Origin: Planctomycetaceae bacterium
GTDB lineage: Bacteria; Planctomycetota; Planctomycetia; Pirellulales; Thermoguttaceae
Direction of reading: 5' to 3'
Assembly (NCBI GenBank): GCA_021372555.1
Contig: JAJFUI010000193.1
Location: 1 to 32,434 of the forward strand
DNA: 32,434 nt
Shown here: in pieces, positions 25,701 to 32,412 of the stretch
Layout: every line of letters begins with the position of its first letter
Position numbering within the stretch: the first letter of the stretch is position 1
Translations under genes and position numbers: made by a program
The notes under the pieces: generated by a model
Databases searched by the model: none
What the model saw: only the letters and a program-made list of their open reading frames with translations
Told to the model about the DNA's origin: nothing

Positions 25701-27167
25701 GATGGCTTCGGCGACACACGAGGCGCCGAAGTGGCTGCACTTTGTGAAAGAGAGCAGGACCTTGCACGGCAACTTGGTTCCCGAACCAGGACGGCAATCC
25801 GGTCTGGAGCATGGTTAGCACTGGCAGATGTTCGCAAGACGATTCGCTCCGGATCGGTGCTGGTGGAGATCGCCCGGTTCCCTGTGATCGACTTCGGCGA
25901 TCTCGGGAAGCGTCCCCAAGTGCGGTATGTCGCCTGGGTCATACCGTCCGCCAATTCCGGAAAGGTGCAAGTCGTTGATCTCGGCGACGCCGCCGTAATT
26001 GACGCCGCTATTGCCGACAGCCGCCGAGAAACACTCGCGTATCCTTTGGCCGTCGCTCAACTCGGGCCGAAAGGCGCGTTCGAGACAATGCAACGGCTGA
26101 ACGCCCGTTTGGCGCGGCTGGTGTACGAGCCGCTTAAAGCCGCGATAGGGACCGCGTCGACGGTGCTCATCAGTCCCGACGGCGGTCTGTGGTTGTTCCC
26201 CTGGGAAGCATTGGTGCTGGACAATGGCAATTTCCTGGTCGAGGAAAAGCAAATCCGATATCTTGTGACGAGCCGAGCTCTCGTCAACGCCGATGCGCCG
26301 GCTCGCGGTAAAGGCGCAGTGCTCTTTACCGAGCCCGATTACGACCTCGAGCCTCCAAAGACGCAGCCGATTGCATTGAGCGAGTGGAACGCCTTTTCGC
26401 GTCAAAGGCTCGGGGCTACCGCCGAGACTGGCCTGCTTGCAGGCGCCCGGTTCAGCCGATTGCCCGACGAAAGCGAATGGGCGGATGCATCAGTGGCGTC
26501 GCTGCGGAATTATGCAAAGACGACGCCGATTGTATCTCGCGGCAAGGAGGCTCTCGAAGCCACATTCAAGGCCATGAAGGGGCCTCAGGTCCTAATCGTC
26601 TCCACGCATGGCTATTTTCTCAGCGATCAGCTATTTGACAATTTGCCTTTGACGGAGAACGGCCGCCGCGCGTGGGCGGCGATCAGCGCTGCTCGCGTAT
26701 TTGGGGCAGCTCGCGAACAAGTGCCTTTCGTTCCCGAGCCTTTGCTGCGATGCGGCTTGGCTCTTGCTGGCGCGAACCGTCATTACCGGTACCCCGACGC
26801 AAACGACGGCGTTCTAACCGGCCTCGAAATATTGGGCACCGATCTTCGCGGCACGGAACTAGTTGTTCTTAACGCCTGCGATACGGGCGTCGGTGCGCTC
26901 CGCGACGGCGAGGGAACGGCCGGCCTGCACCAGGCTTTCCGACTGGCGGGTGCCCAAGTCGTCGTCGCCAGCCTTTGGCGAATTCCCGCCGCGCCGTACA
27001 ACCGACTCCTAAAAGCGTTCTTTGCTAATCTCGCAAGCGGACAAACAAAAGCTGCGAGTCTTCGCAACGCCGAACTGGAGATGATTGCATACTTCCGGAA
27101 GACAATGGGCGTTGCCCACCCGGCGCTATGGGCCGCTTTCACAATGACTGGCGGCTGTCGCCAATGA
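22782..27167 (+). CDS. Secreted TPR-CHAT protein (caspase-like peptidase)
   Basis: The 1461-residue protein has a signal peptide (KLGRLSLVTLVALCLWPV, likely cleaved after FAA) and many tetratricopeptide repeats from about residue 55 to 890 (for example QQKYEEAVDQYSRALKIDP and YADAESYQLECLAIRRKN). A linker rich in helices leads to a C-terminal CHAT domain (about 1100-1455). The dyad is His1276 (ISTHGYF) and Cys1366 (LNACDTG). The usual signature VVASLWRI is present, but the aspartate that normally follows (SLWxVxD) is replaced by PAAP. CHAT peptidases cleave protein partners and some are death effectors; here export to the periplasm or surface argues for an extracytoplasmic target. GGAGGT at 22772-22777 lies 4 bases before the GTG at 22782 and overlaps the ATG at 22770, so the GTG start is preferred. 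No partner gene is recognisable next to it. Confidence 0.92.
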   Translation: MSKAAKLGRLSLVTLVALCLWPVSDIFAAEQADAASHRATDASQRPQGSTVVRESGDIKATMAQAAQFEQQQKYEEAVDQYSRALKIDPRSIAAENNLAWLLATCPADRVRSGKRAIEHATRACELTHWKHPSPIDTLSVALAEDRQFDKAIALLVKLRAEAPAFDIERLDARIALFRAGKTYRQAELEKASRASIHNAAKIDATRPEVLALYQKAAALEQSNRSVEAAAEYEKAVARSTESAGADHADTGLILFRLADVYYRLSKWEQAASCYERALVILRRDRPRDDMNVTYAVNNLAGAYTGMGRFDDAARLHLENLRVREASLGEAHPHTLLSLHNLGMAYSNARRSKEAIPLLEKWLRTDPRAKPGKWELLPAVLQNLGGCHLRLRHLELAEHYLTEALKIVDSQPSGDAKTTVCILQHMVQLYSLQGAAGLDQAKQHGRRCIRFCRETFGPESSETARALGLVGIAYHNAGAFADAAPLLREAIRIQNELNRAGAGGVSPETAYLITADIQIGDLSEAERLAASAVDVVERKLCQREPRTGMDLAVPQLADIARRRGHWETFEERLKRLLESVEARTGKTDQSLAHALWLAAQAEMRFGSSEQARLYALRCLAVQRSSPQRDDVATADTLQCLGNIAGSQAKYADAESYQLECLAIRRKNHDNDSVPVASCLCDLGFTYFRMQRYAEAEAALQRAVRTAEKAGYEGESSAAGALNYLGRLYCEIGETAKAENTLKRTLALARQHEGEHSDFYSWSLTSLAQYYASVGRFGDAETIQCQAVDAFRKLHGGSNSGLAVVLSGLSEVLFAQGKYDEADKVVRESLKEFDRAGKTNDRNRHITLKLLVAACVKRGQWEEAVVHCTEERQASRRWMSQVLPAMAPAEQLVYLFRNEKLPLFEALSIALHVADKPRVAEASAEWLLNSKGTGAECLAEQMHLARGSDDSGVKSLLAELASVRAKLAKSVLQPRDGFGDTRGAEVAALCEREQDLARQLGSRTRTAIRSGAWLALADVRKTIRSGSVLVEIARFPVIDFGDLGKRPQVRYVAWVIPSANSGKVQVVDLGDAAVIDAAIADSRRETLAYPLAVAQLGPKGAFETMQRLNARLARLVYEPLKAAIGTASTVLISPDGGLWLFPWEALVLDNGNFLVEEKQIRYLVTSRALVNADAPARGKGAVLFTEPDYDLEPPKTQPIALSEWNAFSRQRLGATAETGLLAGARFSRLPDESEWADASVASLRNYAKTTPIVSRGKEALEATFKAMKGPQVLIVSTHGYFLSDQLFDNLPLTENGRRAWAAISAARVFGAAREQVPFVPEPLLRCGLALAGANRHYRYPDANDGVLTGLEILGTDLRGTELVVLNACDTGVGALRDGEGTAGLHQAFRLAGAQVVVASLWRIPAAPYNRLLKAFFANLASGQTKAASLRNAELEMIAYFRKTMGVAHPALWAAFTMTGGCRQ

Positions 27168-27195
27168 CGGCCTTGCGAAAGCCCGCAATTCCCAA

Positions 27196-27210
27196 AGGTC
27201 AATGCGACCT
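27196..27210. other. Short inverted repeat in the convergent gap
   Basis: AGGTC and GACCT around a five-base loop, followed on the plus strand by a pyrimidine stretch (GTCCTTCTTC). It could act as a weak terminator for the TPR-CHAT gene facing the minus-strand operon. No stronger terminator was found in 27168-27312. Confidence 0.3.
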
Positions 27211-27312
27211 GTCCTTCTTCGAGAGCCGGGATACCGCGTACCCCTGCAAATCGATCGCCAACTGGTCCGGGCTACCCTCAGGCTGAGGCGGGGTGCAAGC
27301 TCATCAGGCGGC

Positions 27313-27522
27313 TCATCGGGTGCACCCAAGGTCGTTGTCGATTGCGAGGGGCAGTGGCTCATTCGGTCGGACGCCGTACTTGCGCTGCCTAGCCCGACCA
27401 TGCGGACAGCCACCGAAGGTCACGAGCATTTCGATGGTCTGAACGAATCGGGCAAGGCGATTGCCTTTCCTCGCCCTCGTGCAAATCGGGCATTTCTTTT
27501 CGCAAAACTCAGGATCACCCAT
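27313..27522 (-). CDS. Small Cys-containing protein, unrecognised
   Basis: A 69-residue protein. The ATG is preceded by GAGGG at a spacing of five, a good ribosome-binding site. It contains CPIC near residue 11 and CPHG near residue 39, spaced like a small zinc knuckle with two Cys plus Cys/His, and ends in ...RARQRKYGVRPNEPLPLAI. I have the impression that such small CPxC...YGVxPxEPLP proteins recur in planctomycetes, but I cannot place it in a named family. It lies 61 bases after the SUI1 gene on the same strand and is probably the last gene of the operon. The plus-strand frames overlapping it show nothing recognisable. Confidence 0.55.
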   Translation of the reverse strand: MGDPEFCEKKCPICTRARKGNRLARFVQTIEMLVTFGGCPHGRARQRKYGVRPNEPLPLAIDNDLGCTR

Positions 27523-27583
27523 GTACGCCCTCGATCTTGATTGTCAGTGCAAGCCGAGCGGCAACATCCGTTCGGCACATTTC

Positions 27584-27919
27584 TCAACCCCCGGCCCGTT
27601 TCACTCGATAGCCCAGGCCCTCAAGCTCCAGAATGATCCGATCTCGATGGTCGCCTTGAATCTCGATCCGGCCATCCTTGACCGCTCCACCGGTGCCTAA
27701 TCGCTGCTTGAGCCTGGCGGCGAGTTCGGCCAGACCGCTTGCATCAAGCGGCAGGTCTGAGATGGTCGTCACTCCCTTGCCTCGCCTGCCCTTGGTCTCT
27801 CGGCCGACTCGGACCACAGTGGACTTGCTCGTGGCCGATGGCTCAGCGCTGCATGTGCATGTGCTCTTAAGCTGGTGACACTTGGGGCAGATTAGGTCTC
27901 GCCAATTGTGTTGTGCCAT
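27584..27919 (-). CDS. yciH: SUI1/eIF1-type translation factor YciH
   Basis: The 111-residue protein has an N-terminal zinc-knuckle-like segment with CPKC and CTC (about residues 11-23). A full SUI1 domain follows (about 35-108): VRVGRETKGRRGKGVTTISD, then LAARLKQRLGTGGAVKDG, and the last helix RIILELEGLGYRVKRAG. YciH homologues bind the small ribosomal subunit and check initiation. The start is 7 bases after the stop of the preceding membrane-protein gene and is served by AAGAAGGAG in that gene's last codons, so the two are translationally linked. The Cys-rich head is common in planctomycete copies as far as I know. Confidence 0.9.
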   Translation of the reverse strand: MAQHNWRDLICPKCHQLKSTCTCSAEPSATSKSTVVRVGRETKGRRGKGVTTISDLPLDASGLAELAARLKQRLGTGGAVKDGRIEIQGDHRDRIILELEGLGYRVKRAGG

Positions 27920-27926
27920 CGTGGAG

Positions 27927-28151
27927 TCACTCCTTCTTGCCGGGCTTCAAGACAAGTCTGGCATGGTCCATCTTCTTCCGCCACGGCATCACAACAATCA
28001 ATAGCCCAACCAGCAAGCCCAGAACGCCTCCGTATGGGCCGCAGAAAGGGTCTGCTATAGCGAATGCACCGACGATCCCAGCCACAAACGAAGCTGCAAA
28101 TGCAAGCCAATAGGCGCGGTTTCGGCTACTCCTCGTCAGGGAGAGAGCCAT
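27927..28151 (-). CDS. Small two-helix membrane protein
   Basis: A 74-residue protein starting at an ATG that overlaps the end of the DUF4041 gene by 26 bases. Two helices are plain: YWLAFAASFVAGIVGAFAIA and GGVLGLLVGLLIVVMPW, joined by a DPFCGPYGG turn; the C-terminal tail is basic (KKMDHARLVLKPGKKE). The longer upstream frame reading is antisense-like and has no coding character. No family was recognised. Its tight placement between the DUF4041 and SUI1 genes and overlap with the former suggest joint expression. Confidence 0.7.
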   Translation of the reverse strand: MALSLTRSSRNRAYWLAFAASFVAGIVGAFAIADPFCGPYGGVLGLLVGLLIVVMPWRKKMDHARLVLKPGKKE

Positions 28152-29658
28152 TTGCGTCGCCCAGCACAGACTCCGTTGTCTGCTCGATGAACTCATAGTC
28201 CTCGTCGGGCATGTCGATGGTTTCCCGATACTGGAGTGCCTCCGGCTCGGCGCGATAGTCAACGACTCCATGTTGCGACTCTACGATCTGTCGGATTTTG
28301 TCAAGATCGACACGGAAGAATTCCTTTCTAAGGTTGACCTTGTTCACTCGTTGCTTGTGCAATTCTTTATGAAGCGCGTTTTCGAGAGCCGGCGCGTTGT
28401 CGCAAGATATCATCATGTGAACGTCATAAGGAAACGGGACCGATGCGCTACTGAGCTCGCTGACTCTTTCTTGCGGCTCAAGCCTTCGTGTCATGCCAAC
28501 TTTGAAGATGCCCTCGCCGAACGAACCGATATTGGAAAGGACGTAAACATGGCCTGCCTTCGTCAACTGTGCCTGTGAAATCGCCCGCTGGGCTTTTTCT
28601 TCCGCCTCCTTAAGCTTGTTCTTCAAGAGTTCCACCTCGGCGCTGTGCTCGTCCTCGGTTTCTCGGAGGGCCTTCTCCAACGCCGCCTTTATGGCAGCCT
28701 TCTCGCGCTCGGCGTCTTTGATCTGCTTTTCAGTTTCGCGGGCAAGCTTTTCCTCTTCACGGATTTGCGACTTGATCCTGGCTTGCTCCTGCCTGGCGAA
28801 CTCGTCCCTGACTGCTTGTTCAAAGTTCTTCTGTAGGGTTTGAACAAGCTCGGCTTCCTCTTCTTCCGGGACGTAGAAGCCGATGGAGCGGCATGCTCTC
28901 ACGACATTTAACAATCGTTGTTTGCAGGTCGAGAAGTTGTTCGGGTTGAGTCTTTCGCCGATCCAGGAGACGCTCTCCCTTAGGTAGCGATCCGCAATTT
29001 CGTCGGCCCTTGCATTAAGCTCTTGCTGACGTTGGGCCAACATCGCCTGATTCCGTTTCATCTTCTTCGCTTCCACGGATAAATTGAAGCAGTCCTGCTT
29101 TAACCCGCCATTTTCAAGAAGTAGGCTATCATAGGTGACTCTTCGCGACTCGAAGGCCGCCACTGCATCGTCCAACTGCTGCTGTCGATTGTCAATCTCA
29201 CGTATCCGCGCGGCGAGGCTTTCATTACACGCCCTTTTCCGTTCCTCGATTTCGCTGTTCGACTGTTGCTGTCGATTATCAATCTCACGTATCCGCGCGG
29301 CGAGGCTTTCATTACACGCCCTTTTCCGCTTCTCGATTTCGTCTAGACAGGCGGCGAGGGCTTGTGCTGACCGCTGTTGTCTTGATGAGATGGCATCGTT
29401 GCAGGCTTGATCCCGTTGGGCAAGCTCCATGCTCACTTGCGCGACGCGGGCAGCAGACGTCTTGTCCGCCTGCGACAGTCTTGCCTCAGTGAGCCTGATA
29501 TGTTCTTCAAGCTTCGCCGACTCAGCTATCAGCCGTGCGTTCCAACTATTGACCCGCCGACGCTCGATCCGCAATAGGTGAAAGTAGCTAAGATAACAGA
29601 CCAGCAGAACCGTTGCTGACGCAGCAGCGCCGAGAATAAGAAAACTCACGTATACCAT
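28126..29658 (-). CDS. Membrane-anchored coiled-coil DUF4041/T5orf172 protein
   Basis: The 510-residue protein has an N-terminal membrane helix (about 5-27, LILGAAASATVLLVCYLSYF). A long coiled coil (30-220) contains two 29-residue tandem copies (109-137 and 138-166, each with RACNESLAARIREIDNRQQQ). A DUF4041-like segment (about 185-300, GERLNPNNFSTCKQRLLNVV) and a second charged coiled coil lead to a C-terminal T5orf172/GIY-YIG-like domain (368-452: GHVYVLSN, GIFKVGMTRRLEPQERV, ALENALHKELH, FFRV). DUF4041 plus T5orf172 occurs in phage and defence-linked genes, where the nuclease-like domain is predicted to bind or cut DNA. GGAG lies six bases before the ATG. An overlapping small membrane gene follows. 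The visibly lower GC than in the flanks suggests acquisition. Confidence 0.85.
   Translation of the reverse strand: MVYVSFLILGAAASATVLLVCYLSYFHLLRIERRRVNSWNARLIAESAKLEEHIRLTEARLSQADKTSAARVAQVSMELAQRDQACNDAISSRQQRSAQALAACLDEIEKRKRACNESLAARIREIDNRQQQSNSEIEERKRACNESLAARIREIDNRQQQLDDAVAAFESRRVTYDSLLLENGGLKQDCFNLSVEAKKMKRNQAMLAQRQQELNARADEIADRYLRESVSWIGERLNPNNFSTCKQRLLNVVRACRSIGFYVPEEEEAELVQTLQKNFEQAVRDEFARQEQARIKSQIREEEKLARETEKQIKDAEREKAAIKAALEKALRETEDEHSAEVELLKNKLKEAEEKAQRAISQAQLTKAGHVYVLSNIGSFGEGIFKVGMTRRLEPQERVSELSSASVPFPYDVHMMISCDNAPALENALHKELHKQRVNKVNLRKEFFRVDLDKIRQIVESQHGVVDYRAEPEALQYRETIDMPDEDYEFIEQTTESVLGDANGSLPDEE
29175..29341 (-). repeat. Two 80-base direct repeats inside the DUF4041 gene
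   Basis: 29175-29254 and 29262-29341 are nearly identical (about four differences) with a period of 87 bases, which is 29 codons. The in-frame duplication lengthens the coiled coil by one unit. High identity suggests a recent event. Confidence 0.9.
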
Positions 29659-29682
29659 CGCCTGCTCCGAACGCGAACAGTC

Positions 29683-30345
29683 TCAGTGTTTGCAGCCGTA
29701 CTCGATGTGGTAATAGCCGTCCGTGCCACATCTCTTGCATGTTGTGGCCTTCAAGAACAGTTCCTTTCGTCCCGTACCTCGCGCGCCACATCGCGGGCAT
29801 CGGCCTTGGATCTCAACATCGAGTCGGGTGCGGAACCAAAGCGCATAGGACCGATCCTTCGGGCATCTATCAATGACACCGAGCGCCGCCCACAACCCTA
29901 CAATCTCCGCTGCATCCTCCTGAACCACCCCCAGTTCCATACGCAGGTTGCGTTGCAACGCACCGGGGCATTTTTCAAGATGGTTCCACACGTCGTGCGC
30001 AATGCTCTCGCGCCGTCGCGCAACATCAATCGTCGACAAGTAGTCATCTTCGTGCTGCGCGAGGATGCGGGACGATCGTACGAACTCTTCCAACGAGTCT
30101 ATCGCGGCGTGCTCGAACAGAGGTGGCGCATATTTGCATATCGTCGTAAACGCGAGAAGCGTGGGCATTTCGGGCGTGATCCCTCGCTTTTTCCGAAAAC
30201 GGATCGCGGGGATGATATGCTCGAAGGACGCCGTGCAAGCCCCGAAGACAGCAGGAAACTCGCGGTTTTGCACCATCATTCGAATCCCATGCTCTGAGTC
30301 GGCATGAGCATAGTAATGTGCTTCCAGTTCCGCAATTGTGGCCAT
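29683..30345 (-). CDS. Unrecognised protein with C-terminal zinc ribbon
   Basis: A 220-residue, mainly helical protein. The N-terminal half (AELEAHYYAHADSEHGIRMM and ACTASFEHIIPAIRFRKK) looks like paired helices of a scaffold. The centre has the segment SIAHDVWNHLEKCPG followed by ELGVVQEDAAEIVGLWAALG, which could be a winged-helix-like element. The C-terminus carries a zinc ribbon, Cys183/Cys186 and Cys203/Cys206 (CPRC and CKRC). A GGGAAAG precedes the ATG. It is the first gene of the minus-strand operon, 24 bases before the DUF4041 gene. I could not place the family; a nucleic-acid or protein contact through the ribbon is a guess. Confidence 0.75.
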   Translation of the reverse strand: MATIAELEAHYYAHADSEHGIRMMVQNREFPAVFGACTASFEHIIPAIRFRKKRGITPEMPTLLAFTTICKYAPPLFEHAAIDSLEEFVRSSRILAQHEDDYLSTIDVARRRESIAHDVWNHLEKCPGALQRNLRMELGVVQEDAAEIVGLWAALGVIDRCPKDRSYALWFRTRLDVEIQGRCPRCGARGTGRKELFLKATTCKRCGTDGYYHIEYGCKH

Positions 30346-30413
30346 GACGAGGCTTTCCCGGTGGGCGTTCTTAGCCGTGGACAGATGAACGTGCCACTCC
30401 TTAGGTGCCCCTC

Positions 30414-30442
30414 AGAGTAGCGGCATGAAAAGTGCCCGTCAA
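30414..30442 (-). promoter_or_regulatory. Putative promoter of the five-gene minus-strand operon
   Basis: TTGACG (30442-30437), 17-base spacer, TACTCT (30419-30414). Initiation near 30407 would leave a leader of about 62 bases to the first gene. The hexamers resemble those of the DUF1559 gene. Confidence 0.6.
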
Positions 30443-30507
30443 GAGAGCGGCCCACTGACGCATCCCACTTTCCACCGGCCAAAAGAGCAAAGTGGCGGCT
30501 CCCGCGT

Positions 30508-30531
30508 AAACCATTTGTGGGTAAATGGTTT
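30508..30531. other. Perfect hairpin AAACCATTT/AAATGGTTT near the operon boundary
   Basis: A 9-bp perfect inverted repeat with a six-base GTGGGT loop lies between the operon promoter and the end of the SHD1 gene. There is no T-run on either strand. It may help terminate the SHD1 message, or mark the edge of the inserted operon; neither is proven. Confidence 0.5.
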
Positions 30532-30571
30532 GCCCTCAAACAGACCTGCAACCCACAAGGCAGACGAGCCG

Positions 30572-32326
30572 CTATTCCGCCCCTTCGCCGAAGGCCGATT
30601 CGGACTGGCTCTCGATGTGCTTGCGGTCCTCGTCGCTGAGTTTCTTGAGCAGGACGCGGATGGTGCGGCCGTCCTTTTTCTTGAGCGTGACCTTGCCGTC
30701 CTTGACCGCGACCAGCGTGGCCTCGATTTCGAAGCGACCCGAGGCGTCACGCCAGGTGCGCATCTCGCCAGCGGCAGCGGCGGGCTTCGAGGGTTCCTTG
30801 GCCGCGCTGGACGTCGACTTTTTGGCCTCGTGACGTGACACCGTGTCCTTGGGCTGTGTGGCCAATCGGCGTTGGATTCGGAAGATCGCCTGCTGGACGT
30901 CCCGGCCCTCTTGCGGATGCCGGCCGACATCGAGGGCCTGCAGCGCTCTCAGGGCATCCTCGCCGCCGATCTCGGCCAAAACGCCGGCCGTCTCGCGACG
31001 CATCCAAAACTCCTGGTTTTTCAGCAGCGCAATGGTGGCGGCCTCGGCGACCGGCCCCATGCTCTTCAGCGCCTTTCCGGCCTCGCTCCGATAGCGATGC
31101 ATCTGCGATGCCACGGCCTCGGCGGCTTTTTCGGTTTTCAGCGTCGCCAAGGCCGCGATCGCCGGCTGGCAATACATGAAGTTGTCGACCTTAACCAGTT
31201 GAACGAGCGGTTCTTCTGACTCGGCGGTTGCCCAAACGACCATGGCCCTGGCTGCCGCTGCCTGAAGCCAAGCGTTGGGACTGGCCAGCAGCAGCGCGAG
31301 AGGCTTCGCAAAATCATCCGGGCGGTCATCGCGAATGGCTTTGGCGAGTCGGTCGCACGCCGCAATCACCGTTCGATCTTCCGAGGACGCCAGTTGCTCG
31401 ATCAGCCGGTTGCGCTCGTCGGTTTTGAACGGCTTCGGTCGAGCGGCCTCTTCGGCGGCTGCCTTCGCTACTTTGGCGGCCTCGTCACGCTTTCGCTTGA
31501 TTTCGGCCCATTCCGACGCGCTGTAAAGTCGCGAGGTCACGGTGACCGGAATCGTCACGCTAAGGCCGGATTCGTTCATTTTGAACTCGTACGTCATCGA
31601 CGACTTCTTGATCATCCCTTCCTTGCGGTCAAACTCGATTTGGCCTGAGCCGGACATGTCGAACCGCGCAGCCTTGTCCTTTTCGCCGCTCTTGAGCGAG
31701 TACTTCTTGTTAAGGCGAACTAGTTCGTCGGTGGCCTCGGTAATTGTAAAGGTCGCAAGTTCTTTGGCCGTGTACTGCGTGGTCGTCACCGGACCCAACC
31801 GGATTGGCGGTCCAAAGCCGCGTCCGAAATGTCCTGCCGACTCGGTCTCCTCGATCACCAGTTCCCGCTGCTTGTCCCAGGTCTTCTTGGCGTCTTCCGG
31901 AAACTCGTCGAGAACGAGCGTTTCCAGATCGCCCAGCAGCAATGGCAGGTGCGTCAACTCGCCCGAGATGAGCACCGCGCCGCGGCGGCTGACCGTCGTG
32001 CCGTTGGGGGCGTGACGCATGAATCGCGGTCCCATCCGCGGGAAAGGCATATGTTCTGTGATAGCGAAGTGGCCCGCCGAGCCGGAGGTCCGCAAAACCG
32101 CTTGGTCGTCATTGGCCGAGAGGACCTTGTAGATCAACTCGCCCCGGCTGTCGATCTTTTGGTCCATCGCCTTGGCGTGGATATCGACTTCGTAGACATA
32201 CTCTTTATCAGGCTTAAAGCCGTAGCGGAGCTTGACGGCCGTCGGTTCTGCATGGAGCGCGGACGGCAGCATTGTGACGAACAGCCCAACGCGAACGGCC
32301 CAACGGACAGAATTGATGACACTCAT
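30572..32326 (-). CDS. Exported HEAT-repeat protein with C-terminal SHD1 domain
   Basis: The 584-residue protein has a signal peptide (RVGLFVTMLPSALHA, cleavage before EP). A beta-rich domain with a YVYEVDIHAKAMDQ start covers about residues 30-290, and a helical HEAT-like stretch about 300-480 (ASPNAWLQAAAARAMVVWA, MRRETAGVLAEIGGEDALRA). A Lys/Ser/Ala linker leads to an SHD1 domain (about 523-572, RTWRDASGRFEIEATLVAVK then RTIRVLLKKLSDEDR). SHD1 is an SH3-like domain of yeast Sla1 that is widespread in exported planctomycete proteins, with unknown role. GAAGGG precedes the ATG at a spacing of six. It is probably a single-gene unit. Confidence 0.9.
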   Translation of the reverse strand: MSVINSVRWAVRVGLFVTMLPSALHAEPTAVKLRYGFKPDKEYVYEVDIHAKAMDQKIDSRGELIYKVLSANDDQAVLRTSGSAGHFAITEHMPFPRMGPRFMRHAPNGTTVSRRGAVLISGELTHLPLLLGDLETLVLDEFPEDAKKTWDKQRELVIEETESAGHFGRGFGPPIRLGPVTTTQYTAKELATFTITEATDELVRLNKKYSLKSGEKDKAARFDMSGSGQIEFDRKEGMIKKSSMTYEFKMNESGLSVTIPVTVTSRLYSASEWAEIKRKRDEAAKVAKAAAEEAARPKPFKTDERNRLIEQLASSEDRTVIAACDRLAKAIRDDRPDDFAKPLALLLASPNAWLQAAAARAMVVWATAESEEPLVQLVKVDNFMYCQPAIAALATLKTEKAAEAVASQMHRYRSEAGKALKSMGPVAEAATIALLKNQEFWMRRETAGVLAEIGGEDALRALQALDVGRHPQEGRDVQQAIFRIQRRLATQPKDTVSRHEAKKSTSSAAKEPSKPAAAAGEMRTWRDASGRFEIEATLVAVKDGKVTLKKKDGRTIRVLLKKLSDEDRKHIESQSESAFGEGAE

Positions 32327-32383
32327 CGCTTGCCCTTCGGAGAAAAGAGATGTTCTCCCGGCGGAGGACTGTGGATTCCTCTG

Positions 32384-32412
32384 AGGTTACCAGCCCTCGC
32401 GACGGCTGGCAA
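32384..32412 (-). promoter_or_regulatory. Putative promoter of the SHD1 gene
   Basis: TTGCCA (32412-32407), 17-base spacer, TAACCT (32389-32384). Initiation near 32377 gives a leader of about 50 bases. The hexamers follow the pattern of the other promoters read in this window. Confidence 0.55.

Noticed and set aside
22782..27167. CRISPR type III-E or gasdermin-type partner for the CHAT protease
   Set aside because: No repeat array, Cas-like or gasdermin-like gene seen in the window, and the protein has an export signal.
27202..27540. Plus-strand frame of 112 codons
   Set aside because: No ribosome-binding site or domain; the opposite strand holds a better small gene.
30276..30551. Minus-strand frame of 91 codons
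   Set aside because: It would span the operon promoter and leader and overlap the zinc-ribbon gene start; no domain seen.
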